From: Argyresthia goedartella
Lineage: Eukaryota > Arthropoda > Insecta > Lepidoptera > Argyresthiidae
DNA length: 64,000 nt
NCBI GenBank assembly: GCA_949825045.1
Contig: OX463818.1
Coordinates: 33,744,906 to 33,808,905, forward strand
Direction: 5' to 3'
Part shown: positions 19,936-29,983 of the stretch, piece after piece
How the letters are laid out: each line of letters begins with the position of its first letter
Position numbering within the stretch: position 1 is the stretch's first letter
The notes under the pieces: generated by a model
The model's input: the letters and a program-made list of their open reading frames with translations, nothing else
Told to the model about the DNA's origin: nothing
Database searches by the model: none
Position numbers and translations under genes: made by a program

Positions 19936-22075
19936 GTCATATTGTTTAAATTTTGTTGACGATTTGGCAATTTTAACTGAGGGTGACTTCGAACAGCATT
20001 TGTCTCAAGTGGACACGGTTCTGAGTAAATTGAAAGACGCGGGCTTCACATGCAAACTAAAAAAATGCGAGTTCGCACAAAAAAGGGTCAAGTTATTGGG
20101 GCATATTTTGTCTACACAAGGTTTGCAGATGGACCCGGACAAAATTGAAACACTTAAATTATATCCGTCACCCAGAACTGTCAGGCAATTGAGGGCGTTT
20201 TTGGGGTTCATAAATTACTTTCGGAGGTTTATAAAAAATTTTGGAACGTTGACACAGCCCTTGTACAATTTATTACGGTCTGGAGTCAAGTTCGTCTGGA
20301 GTGCGCAGATGCAAAGTGCTTTTGACGAGATAAAAAAACAATTCTCAGAAAGTATAATTTTGAGTCAGCCATTGGCGGGAAAAACATATTATGTTCAATG
20401 TGACGCCAGCGCTATAGGAATTTGGGGCTATGTTTATCAATTAGATGATTCAGGCCAGGAACGAATTATAGGGTTCTGTTCGCAGGCATTCAAGGGTGCT
20501 CAGACTAGATGGGCTATCAGTGAACAGGAAATGTATGCAGTTATATACACTTTAAAGCGATTTGAGATATATTTGCGGGGAGAAAAAGGTATTATTAGAA
20601 CTGATCATAAAAGTTTGACGTTCATTAAATCGTGGACCTTATTAGGGGCACGCGTAACTAGGTGGATTATGTTTTTAGAGCAATTCGATTACGACATAGA
20701 ATTTGTGCGAGGGACTGATAATCAAATTGCCGACACGCTAAGCAGGCAAATAGCGGGACCTGGAGGTATGATTGACAATACAAATGTTCAGCCGGGGATA
20801 TTCTGGTTTCAGGCATCGAATACCGCAAGTGTTATTTCGAGTTTACGGGACATTGCGAGATTACAAAGCGAAGATGAGCGGTTAAATCGAATTAGCGGTT
20901 GTATCAGACGTAAGGTGGTAGATACGGGGACAAGAGGTTTTGAAAATTATAAGCTAGTAGGTGATACGTTATATTTTCACGTGCCGAAGCGGAACGTACA
21001 GTTGCTAGTAATTCCGAAATCACTACAGGAGGAACTAATTTTACACATACATGAAGAAATAGGTCACTATGGCAGATATAAAATATTAGCACTGATGAAG
21101 GACAGATATTATTTTCTTCATATGAGTAGGGTGATTAGCGCGGTGATAAGAAGTTGTGACATATGTCAAAAGGTCAAACCAAGTACTAACAATACCGTTG
21201 GTCCTTGTACACCGGTGTTGGCGGAAAGGTTGGGTGAGAAAGTTTTTTCGGACCTTTATGGGCCATTGCCCGTAGGTAAATTCGGATATCAATATATATA
21301 TGTGATTCAAGACGTGTACAGTAAAGTAATAAAATTATGTCCAATGCGAAAAGCGACAGGTAGGAGCGTGCTCGCTTGTACAAAGAGATTTCATAGGGAA
21401 ATACCTATCGAAACTATAATTACGGACTCAGGACCACAGTTCATATCGAAAGTTTGGGAATTTGGACTCAAACAGCTGGGGATTCGGGTCACTCATACGT
21501 CGGTGTATTGTCCAAATTCTAATAGCGTAGAAAGAGTGAATCGCGAGCTAGGTCGACTGATTAGAACTTATTGCGGCGGAAATAATCGTAGTTGGGTCGA
21601 CGTGTTACCGGACATTCAGAATTGCTATAATAATATCGAACACACAAGCACAGGCTTTGCGCCCAATGAGTTAGCGTTTGGTAAGCGGGAACCGTTAACT
21701 ATTGAAAAGGAATTAGGCGATGAATGGTTATTAGGCCATAGTGTGCGAGATTCGGAACAGGTGCGGAATGTAGCGATAGAAAACTCTAAAAGTTCTCGTG
21801 AACGACGTAAGCGACAGGCGGACAAACGGCGTAAGTTAGAAGTCTATCGTATAGGTGATTATGTGAAACTTAAGACTTTTGTGCGTTCAAATAAAGAACA
21901 TAAAATCATGCGGAAATTTTCATTGTTGTATAAAGGACCTTATGTTATTTCGGCAGTGATATATCCGAACTGTTATACGTTAGTAGATCCGGGTTCAAAT
22001 GAGATATTGGATAACTTCAATACTATAAATATAGCCAGGTATTATGTGAGGACGAATAAGGGCGTAGATAAATAA
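19930..22075 (+). pseudogene. pol: Pol, second part: RT palm/thumb, RNase H, integrase
   Basis: Open frame of ~710 codons with no true start; it begins around the RT catalytic box FVDDL (19952-19966). In numbering from 19964: RT thumb to ~100; RNase H ~140-260 with D147 (QCDAS), an E in SEQEMYAV and D214 (RTDH); integrase zinc finger H363, H368, C398, C401; DDE core D430, D488, E523 (DD35E); C-terminal GPY-type module (LLYKGPYVIS) ~640-660. All catalytic residues are present, so the only visible lesion of pol is the upstream frame break. Confidence 0.93.
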
Positions 22076-22461
22076 GATAGTGTATAAAAGTTATATAATT
22101 AAGCTGTAAGCTGTAAATTTGAATAACTATTTTGTAGACTTAAGGATCTCGCATGGTTTGGAAACAAAAAAAAAAAACAAAAAAAAAAAATTGTATATAT
22201 ATATAGTAATACGAATTAGGATAAGTTGCGGGTAAGCGAGGTTGTATAGTTAGGTAGATAAATAAGATAAGACAGGAGAGAACTCAATCGAGTCGTGTAA
22301 ATATTATATACATAATTGACAGATTCATCGGTCGGTGTACATGATTTGAGATGTCCGTACATATAGAGTAGATATGGACAAAGCATGGGTAGCATAGTGG
22401 TAATGAGATCCTTGCGCCATGTTAACTGAGATAAACAGTGTCTCAAGGTCTGGGAGAGGGC
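22076..22461 (+). other. Ty3/gypsy 3' noncoding region and polypurine tract
   Basis: About 385 bp between the pol stop and the 3' LTR. It contains A-runs near 22166-22190 and a TA-repeat. The purine-rich GGGAGAGGG (22452-22460) directly before the LTR is the likely polypurine tract. No envelope frame. Confidence 0.75.
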
Positions 22462-24665
22462 TGTAATGGTACACGAGAGTCGGTACATTTGATACTTCAT
22501 TCTGCGTGATAGAGAGCTAGCCCAACGCCGCGCTGTTTTGAATACGAGAATCGGTTCAGATAACGTTTGGGGGTTTTGCGTAGCTTACTGGCAAAGTTAG
22601 CAAAAAAAAACAGAGCAGACGCGTGGGTTCATTCGTGGAAGTTCAGTTCAGGTCAGGTTTTTTTGTCGCATTCCTGCGAGATGTGTAGAGATCAGAGCCG
22701 ATTTGGCTGCGCGTTGAATAAATTGTGAATAACTAAATAATGAAAGGTTATTATGGAACGATACGGAGAAAGCTATTATGTAGATTGCAAATATACAATT
22801 GCGATTGAGGTATGATATGGAGGGTCTGACACCGCTAGTTTGAATATCATTCTGGTGGTCTTAGCTACGCGCCCTAGCGGTCGGGTATGCTTAATTAATC
22901 GCAACAAGCTTTTATTGGTCAGCGATCAACAGATTCTGTGTATCGGCAGTACCAAATGATTTGAGTGATCACCTACGGTTGATCATAGTGAATATGCGTA
23001 CACACAATTTGTAGAACGGCGGATCTGCATGGCATGGTTGAAATTAGACCCTGTGTAGTTAGTGATAAGAAGATTCGCTTGGGCAGAGCGTGTTCGCAAA
23101 GGATGCATATAAATACGAGGGTCTGGGAGGGGAGAGCATTCAGTCTCAGCGTCTAGCTACTGTGACAGTCGTCTTTCACGAGTTCTAAACAGTTTTGTCT
23201 GCCGTGTTACGCGTCAGAACTATACGAATTTGTGATTGCGGAGTTTCAGTGGGTTTTCGTGAGTGTCTGAAGCGCCGAGATATACCTCGGTTCCTACCTT
23301 TATATCAACCTACCCCTAATTCCAAAACTATCCTTGGGTCGTTAGGAAAGAACTTGTAAGTCAAATATCTGAGTCTGAGTCTGGGCTTGGAGCGACCCTA
23401 AATTCCTTTTTTCCTTCACCATAGGGTTCCTGGATTGGCTCTTAGGATATTCGCGGGCTAATCCTCTCCTCATTCCTTTCGAGTAGCGAGTTTTGTAATT
23501 CCCACACACACAGTCGTTAAACATTCAAGCACATTCAAATCAAACTCAACCATTTTCGAGTGGTGTCGATAATGGACGTGGTATAACACTAGGTTTTTAG
23601 ACTAGGCTAGACAGGAGTTTAGTTGCGGCTAAACCTAGGTTGGCAGGGCATAGGGAGACTGTTTGATCGATGAGGTTCCGCGGATGGAAATAACAAATTC
23701 AGAACAAAGTTAAACCGGTGTCAACACAGATAACATATCCTATTGATATTTTGACATTTGAGTGTTGTCGGGGACGCGCGAAGAGATCAATTTACAGTCT
23801 AAAGTTCATTGTTTAGGACCGGGTAGGTGTTTTGCATTGCCTTGGGTCAGATTGGATTCAAGTTGCATTTTTAAATTAAATGTAAATTCCGCTGGAGGTC
23901 TAATGTGTAAGCTGAGTCGGTATATATGATTTGGCTCAGCCCAGGACGTGCTGCGGCTAGTGGAATTCATAGTTCGGTATTTATCGAACTATGCACTTCG
24001 CTATGGTGTGGGTTAGATCTCCTAAAACAATGCTTGCGTTTCGATAACATCCAGCTCAAATTGCGCAGAGTTGAAGGTTTCAAAACGTTACGGACCTTTT
24101 GAGGTAACCGCTAGTTCAGAACCCATTTCGGAACTCAAATCGCAATTGTGTAAACCGGTCTTTTCGGATCGTTATTGCCGTGAACCAAATATATAATTGG
24201 AACCACCACAAGCCGCTACTAGCGAGCACATGAAATATCATTGAGTACTCACGTCGTAAAACTACGACGCATATCTATACGATATCACAAACAAATATTA
24301 TAAACTGTGGTCGACCACTAAACAAAAAGAAATTCCAATGCGCTCATATGTACAAAAACCAGATGGTGCCATCACATAAAATATAACAACGATCGTTTTG
24401 GCGCAATACACCGCTGACTGATGCGAATTACCGGCTCGCGGACATATAAGCTTTCTCTGTCTAACTTGAAACTGTAACTTCCTGAACCAAACTTCGCTCG
24501 ACTATTGTACGCCTAACGGACTTCTCGACGAACGAGGAATTCAGACTTATCATTCTTACTTACAAATCTTACAGCTGAATCGGGTCCTCTCATTTTGGGA
24601 TAGATAGAATAGACGATCATAGCTACTGATAGCGGCGGCTCGACCTTGGCCTGTTTGCCGGTACA
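22462..24665 (+). repeat. Ty3/gypsy 3' LTR
   Basis: 2204 bp, TGTAATGG...GGTACA, followed by TCAG. Compared with the 5' LTR it differs by a few substitutions, a 3-bp indel near 24030 and the patch at 22595-22650, where it matches the third LTR copy instead. TATA box at 23108-23115. Confidence 0.93.
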
Positions 24666-24790
24666 TCAGCTCTGCGTGTTGTCATCTTGGACACCATGCT
24701 GGAACCGAGAGACAGGGTAATACAATATAGTTCTAATAAAGAGAGGCGATTTGTGTTTGTGCTGTGTGTTTATATTGTTTTAGTACCGGC
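24666..24790 (-). pseudogene. CR1/Daphne-like LINE ORF1 start and 5' leader
   Basis: On the minus strand ATG at 24697 opens MVSKMTTRRAE, and the last codons run into the TCAG duplication and continue in frame at 15158. The stretch upstream (to ~24790) is the probable LINE 5' UTR; its exact end is not seen. Confidence 0.75.
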
Positions 24791-25550
24791 AACCAATTCA
24801 TGTGAAAAATAATTTACCTAATAACTACACAAAACTTTAATGTATATATTTATTATATAATAACAAATCAGTCAGTCTAGGTAGAATTTAATAAATGGAC
24901 TTTATTCTTAATAGATACTAAGTAGTTTATTGTTATTCTATTACCTAACTAAATTAAAGTGGTATTATTAAATTTAGGTACTTATTTATTCTTATCAGTA
25001 CACTATTCAATTTTTATTCTAATTAGTCTTAATTTTGCTATTTTTATACTACCTATGTTGTGTATTATGACCTCAGAAGGGATAGTGAAACTTTGAAAGT
25101 TCTGCAGTGATGGTTTACAACAATTCTGCTAGCCTTGTAGGTGTGACAGCTGAGATATAGTTATTTAAACAGGTGTGTACAAATTCAGAGAACTGTAGAA
25201 CCATAGAACTACCTCAGGCTCCGCGCATCTACTTTACACAATTTACATTGACACTAGGTTGGTCGGTATTCAATTTGCATTGTACTACACTGATTTTGAG
25301 GTATTTGTGATATGGAATGCGCGTGGTTCTGGTTAGTTCTGTCTAAAATATGTGTTGAGCGTGATTAGATTATGAAACAAAATACTCAGCTGGTAAATTC
25401 CTTTGTGTTATTCAAATTCACATTCGAGTAGGTAACGGCTCGGTGGATGATGCAATCTTGAGAAAACTGGCCGCAAACACTTGTCCCCCTTTTATAATTA
25501 CTAACAATGATTCTTACGTAGTAAATTAAATACTCTTTGAATAATGTTGC
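24791..25550. other. AT-rich stretch without recognised feature
   Basis: Long A/T-rich DNA with only short frames. No repeat shared with the rest of the window was noticed. Confidence 0.5.
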
Positions 25551-25557
25551 ACTATAT

Positions 25558-26424
25558 TTATGGCCTAAATACTAATAAAATTACAATTAAAATCAGTTGC
25601 CGTTTATTTGACAGCTGACCGGCCGGCGGGCGCCAAGTCCTAGAACTAGCATTCTCGTGGTGCAAGATGATACGGCGTTTATGGTTATTTTTACGGAGCT
25701 CGTCAATAATTTCCGGTAAAAAAATGGTCGTGTACCAGTTACGATGATTCTCTAAAGCAACAGTAGCCACGAATCAAGTTTTATTAAAAAAATAAGCAAT
25801 CAACCGCTTAAATCCACTTTTCATGCGCACCGCTTTGGTTGGTTTCGGCTCATCTTGAAAGATTCATACGCTCGATTGCTGCTCTGTTTTGGGATCGTTG
25901 CAATAAATCCATGTTTCGTCACCTGTTACTATATCCCACACCAAATTTAAGACCCCTTGGTTGAATCTGAAAAGCATGGCATTGCATCAAGTGACGCGGT
26001 CCGTTTTTTGAGCCTCTGTCAAATTGTATGGAATCCACCGCAGGCACAGCTTTCTCACACCCAAATATTTGTGTAGGATTGATTGTATTTGTCTCATGCC
26101 TATGTCTAACGATGTCCAAATCTCATGGTAGGTCAAATGCCTGTCTGTCTCGATCATACGGCGCATAGCATCAACGCTTTTGTTGTTCACAGCGGTGGAC
26201 AGGCGCAGATCGCGAGATTAGTCATTGAAATTGACACGACCGCGCTTGAATTCTGTAAACCAGCTTTAAATAGTCGTCTTGCATGGTGCTTCATCGCGAA
26301 AAGCAGATTGAAGCCGGGCTCTGATCTGCTCAAATTACACTTAAAATCGTAGAAAATCATGCTACGAAAATTTTCCCGAGTTAAATCCATGTTAAAGTAG
26401 ACAACCATTTTTTTCAATGGAGTC
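25558..26424 (-). pseudogene. Mariner transposase, decayed and 3'-truncated
   Basis: Minus strand, read over three frames. MVVYFNMDLTRENFRSMIFYDFKCNLS (HTH start, 26417 down), VDAMRRMIETDRHLTYHEIW and VRKLCLRWIPYNLTEAQK (second HTH and WVPHEL-like motif), VTGDETWIYCND (first catalytic Asp), then ATVALENHRNWYTT and RRIILHHENASS, where the second catalytic Asp is replaced by Glu. The C-terminal third with the last Asp is missing. Resembles mori-type insect mariners. The 5' leader is interrupted by the TIR element at 26425. Confidence 0.85.
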
Positions 26425-26446
26425 TGTAGTGTTATGCTACTTACGT

Positions 26447-26576
26447 GCTATTTTCCGGTCTTTTCAGCTGGATACTTGCTGAGCTGTACAGCTTGTTATT
26501 TGGTATCACCTCTATTTTCCGGTCTTTTCAGCTGGATACTTGCTGAGCTGTACAGCTTGTTATTTGGTATCACCTT
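26447..26576. repeat. 65-bp tandem duplication inside left TIR
   Basis: The block beginning 'ctattttccggtcttttcag' and ending 'ttatttggtatcacct' is present twice back to back. The right arm has it once, so the duplication arose after the arms formed or was lost on one side. Confidence 0.85.
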
Positions 26577-27006
26577 TATTTTCATAGGACCCTGTAACGT
26601 TTTAAACCATAAGAACACATTAACAAATCATTTTCGCTTTGTATTTTCACACTATCAGCTCTTCTAAATCGATAGCGAAGGGGTTTACCTTTGGTGACCT
26701 TGTATTTGGCTTTCTCCGAAACTCTGCAATCTCGGGCTTCGTGCGCGCTGGTGCGCTACCTTTTTATATTCATTGTTACTTCATTTACTTCATGGTTTTT
26801 TTGTTGTTTTCCGTATTACGAGCCTGAAACCAAACTTTGACATTTGTTGACGTCGTTGTTTATCTGGTTGTCATGGCAATGTCCATTAAAACTCGTTAGC
26901 GGTCTGATATGTTTGCTTCAATACTTTTACAAAAATGCTTTTTCTCTCTAGGCCACTCACAAAAATGCTTTTAATTTAAATAATTTTTAGAACTCTCCAA
27001 AAAGGG

Positions 27007-27014
27007 TATAAGAG
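27007..27014 (+). promoter_or_regulatory. Possible TATA box inside TIR element
   Basis: TATAAGAG in 'agggtataagagcgg', followed by 'gggagtctcacgtcag', lies ~90 bp before the minisatellite. It resembles a pol II core promoter. No experimental meaning can be read from the sequence. Confidence 0.35.
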
Positions 27015-27104
27015 CGGAACATTTCTGAAATTCGGGAGTCTCACGTCAGCTTCTAAGCGAGAAGAACCACCTAAAGGCCTTATCCCGGGGTCGCACTACC
27101 CCGG

Positions 27105-27310
27105 GATCCTGTGAGCCGTTCCTTCAAACATGATCCTGCGAGCCGTTCCTACAAACACGATCCTGCGAGCCGTTCCTACAAACGGGATCCTGCGAGCCGT
27201 TCCTACAACGGGATCCTGCGAGCCGTCCCTACAACGCGATCCTGCTAGCCGTGCCTACGACGCGATCCTGCGAACCGTTCCTACAACGGGATCCTGCGAG
27301 CCGTAACTAC
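27105..27310 (+). repeat. ~27-bp coding-like minisatellite, eight copies
   Basis: Units centred on GATCCTGCGAGCCGTTCC recur about every 26-29 bp. In one frame 27-bp units read (R/H)DPASRSYK; variants of 26 bp shift the frame within the array. Copies diverge by a few bases each. Confidence 0.85.
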
Positions 27311-27514
27311 AAATACGCCCGCTACCGTTCCTACAACGACGATTTCAACAACATCTACAACAACAAATACACTGCAACTCCTACATCGCCCACCAGTGCC
27401 TCCACTGACCGGTCCAGACGTCTACAGGGTCCTATGAAAATAAAGGTGATACCAAATAACAAGCTGTACAGCTCTGCAAGCATCCAGCTGAAAATCCAGG
27501 AAAATGACATGTAA
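27251..27514 (+). CDS. Small frame at end of minisatellite (unrecognised)
   Basis: An 87-residue frame: LQRDPASRNYKYARYRSYNDD, an Asn/Tyr-rich stretch, a Thr/Ser/Pro-rich stretch, then KIKVIPNNKLYSS, whose codons come from the right TIR, ending at 27514. It resembles no known domain. The reading may be accidental; frame changes within the repeat argue against a long protein. Confidence 0.25.
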   Translation: MPTTRSCEPFLQRDPASRNYKYARYRSYNDDFNNIYNNKYTATPTSPTSASTDRSRRLQGPMKIKVIPNNKLYSSASIQLKIQENDM

Positions 27515-27639
27515 GTAGCATAACACTACAAGTCACAATGTAAAAACAATTGACAGTCAGATGAAACAATCTGCATTCTACAGCTAAAGTGCTCCATTTT
27601 CAAATGTTGTAATTTTTTTACTTTATAAATATTGTTTAT

Positions 27640-28225
27640 GTAAGTAGCCAGTTCCGGAAACTTTTAGTGTGACTTGTGTAATACTTAGCATTGAAGAGAA
27701 AGATAGTGAGCGTTCTTTCAAAGCACTTCTAAAAATGTAAATGGAGGGGCTGTCTCTGACGGCGCTGGGGAGTAGCCTCAGGTGCAGGAGGAGAGTTGTG
27801 CGATTTAAACACCACACCCCAAGATATCATGTGCCACAAGTTTCAAAACTGTATTAATAAGTTTGCCTGAATTACTCGATTATAAGATGCATTAGTTCGT
27901 CTGTACGACCGAAGAGTCCATGAATAGTTAACAAGTTTTAAGTTTATTCATGCGATCACTGGACGTTTCTAAGAACGTTAATTAAGTCACAATACACTAC
28001 ACAATACCTTGTCGTACGCCATTCAGACAACGTTTTAAAATTATTACCAAAAAACTAGTTAATTCAATTGTAATCGCTTAAGTGCTCGGCCAAATATACT
28101 AGAAAGAAAGTTCTATTAAAAGCGATATTCTTTGCTCAACTTACGCTAAATTTGTGAATAACTTATACTATATATAATACTTAATAGGGTTTTATCGAAC
28201 TGGGAACTCTTTAGACAGTACTAAA
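27640..28225. other. Stretch without recognised feature
   Basis: AT-rich, short frames only. The first bases (27535-27620) are probably the mariner 5' leader on the minus strand. Confidence 0.45.
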
Positions 28226-28746
28226 TTATCTTTATATATAAAATTCAAAGTCTTGACTTATTGACTGATTGACTGAATGATATATCAACGTAAAGCCTAA
28301 ACCGCTGGTCCTAGAAACATGAAACTTTGTACAGGGGTTCCTTATATAGCGTAGGGTATCACAAAGAAGGGATTTGGCAAAGTTCATCTCCTAAGGATGG
28401 GAAATGAGGGGTAAAATGAAAAATAAAATGAAAAATGAAGCTGAAATTTTGTAGGAAGGTAGTTTGTAAGAATAAGACTTAAACAAGTAAGTGATTTTTA
28501 AAATTTCGCCAAGGGCATGATGGGGTATGAACTTTGTATCGTCATTACTAAACTAGGTGACCTGTAAAGCTGTTTTAACTTGACAGGTAGGTACTGTAAA
28601 AATGCGAGACATCAGTTCAGTTAAGGGGTAGGGAGGGGAAGGAGGGGGAGGGAGGTCGAGGGGTAGGGAGGAGGAGGATAGGTTAATGTTGTATGGACTG
28701 GCCATTTTTAGACAAGTAAGTGCGAGCAAACCCGCGGGCACCTGCT
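28226..28746 (+). repeat. Possible non-autonomous Helitron-like repeat
   Basis: Starts near TCTTTATATATAAAATTC and ends near CCCGCGGGCACCTGCTATT, the layout of common lepidopteran Helitron-like repeats (TC start, GC-rich hairpin-like 'cccgcggg' close to a CTAG-type end, here CTAT). The inside carries 'gactgattgactga' repeats and purine-rich GGGAGG tracts. Assigned from general resemblance only. Confidence 0.4.
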
Positions 28747-29028
28747 ATTTTGCCATATAACGTCTCGCTTAATGCTCCTTACTTCAGTACTAAAACGAAG
28801 GGTTGCATACTTTATTGCTTGCAATTTGAACATTATTACGAGCACGTCCGTATCCGCAGGGCTATTTGGCGTTGGCCCCTTTTTTAGGCCTTTTATTGGG
28901 CCATTTAGATGTTCAGATTTTACTGTATGTACTTATACTGAGAACATAAATTGTATAACCGCGTTTTCTTACTAATATTTTTTACCTTCTGGCACAAGCG
29001 TAGATAATAATACTTATTTTACATAATT

Positions 29029-29281
29029 AATAATACCTTGGACACTTGGACACTATTTACACACATTGATCTAGCCCCAAACTAGGATTCCCTGTATCTT
29101 GGATACTAGACAACGATACACATACTTATATAGATAAATATTATACTTAGATAGATAAACAACCATGACTAGGGTAGAAACATCCGTTCTCATCAAAGAC
29201 ATATTTACCCCACCGGGACTCGAACCCGGGACCCCTGGCTTCGAAGGCAGGGTTACTGCCGACTCGGCCATTCGGGTAGTC
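29029..29281 (-). mobile_element. tRNA-derived SINE, (TAA)n-tailed family, copy A
   Basis: On the minus strand the head carries box A TGGCCGAGTCGG (29259-29270) and box B GGTTCGAGTCC (29216-29226). The body follows and ends ...GTGTCCAAGGTATTA. Same family as 42403, 44349 and 53250. Looks like a tRNA gene locally but lacks an intact acceptor pairing and is repeated. Confidence 0.85.
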
Positions 29282-29394
29282 TTGCCAATTCTTATAATTC
29301 TTGCCAATTAGGCTCGGTGTGGATAAGGCATTCGACAATTACGGGACAGCGAGCTGCCAGCCTTCTTGCCTTCTTCACGTGGGGTGCGAGACCT

Positions 29395-29605
29395 TCTCAC
29401 TCGTAGTGTAGATAGGGATAGCATCCTGACAGATGGGTGAAATCGCCAGTGACTGGGCGCCACAAGACGGATACCGGCGTATGGGCAGTCCTAAACGGAG
29501 ATGGCGGGGACTTTGACAAGTTTCTGCCGTGGTGGCTGGAAGCGGTACGGCCAGGACGAGTGAACCCAAAATGGGGAGGCCTTTACCCGGCAGTGGGATA
29601 CCATC
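29395..29605 (+). pseudogene. LINE ORF2 C-terminal relic (RTE/jockey-like tail)
   Basis: Across two frames it reads WAPQDGYRRMGSPKRRWRG then DFDKFLPWWLEAV, the 'RRxGRPKxRWRDD..' tail common at the C-terminus of several insect LINE ORF2 proteins, followed by 'YPAVG'. Too short for a clade call. Confidence 0.5.
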
Positions 29606-29616
29606 AAACTCTATGT

Positions 29617-29620
29617 ATAT
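29617..29620. repeat. Target-site duplication ATAT (left)
   Basis: ATAT precedes GGGTCATTGTCA and recurs at 33683-33686 after its inverted copy. Because ATAT is palindromic, it could instead be part of a 16-bp TIR. Confidence 0.7.
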
Positions 29621-29788
29621 GGGTCATTGTCAAAGCTTGATCCAAATTTAAGCAAAAATGAAAGTTTGACTTTTTATGAAATTCGACATTTATTTAGTAC
29701 ACATACATGCATTTAAAGATAAACAAGATACAACCAGAGATCAAACTTAAGATTTAAATAAGTTATATATTAAAAATCATTTTATGGT

Positions 29789-29983
29789 TCCACCGAAAAG
29801 ACGAGGCTGTCCACCGAATAGACTAAAAATGCAATTACAACATGAAAAAGACAAAAATAATTAAATTCTTTTGCATTATAACATAGAACCTCTTCTTACG
29901 AACAAATCAACAGAACACAGTTATGGTTGGCAAGGAACATTTATAGAGAAAAAAAATATTTTGTCTTTGTCCACCGAAAGGAC
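29789..29983. repeat. Left subterminal repeats (TCCACCGAAnAGAC)
   Basis: Copies at 29789-29802, 29810-29823 and 29970-29983, all in the same orientation, beside the end of the transposase frame. Likely transposase binding iterons by analogy with other DNA transposons. Confidence 0.7.

Larger units (their letters stand above)
15159..24665 (+). mobile_element. Ty3/gypsy LTR retrotransposon with 2.2-kb LTRs
   Basis: 9.5 kb, plus strand, inserted antiparallel into LINE ORF1. It has two LTRs beginning TGTAATGG, a primer binding site, gag, pol in the order protease-RT-RNase H-integrase (Ty3/gypsy order), a polypurine tract and no envelope-like frame. gag is open; pol is broken once. LTRs differ at about ten scattered positions plus one patch, implying a fairly recent insertion. 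Confidence 0.95.
26425..27530. mobile_element. 1.1-kb element with ~105-bp TIRs, flanked by AGTC
   Basis: The left end TGTAGTGTTATGCTACTTAC reappears inverted at 27511-27530, and the two arms stay alike for about 105 bp to the shared 'ttcataggaccctgta'. Both sides are flanked by AGTC (26421-26424, 27531-27534), a plausible 4-bp target duplication; the mariner leader continues on both sides. It contains a duplicated TIR block, a TATA-like box and a 27-bp minisatellite. No transposase is present, so the element is non-autonomous; superfamily unknown. Confidence 0.75.

Noticed and set aside
22216..22500. 94-codon minus frame near the 3' LTR as an accessory or envelope gene
   Set aside because: Wrong strand for the element and crosses the LTR boundary; no signal peptide or fusion motif.
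29147..29338. tRNA gene on the minus strand
   Set aside because: Box A and B are present but the unit is repeated with a common body and (TAA)n tail, which marks a SINE.
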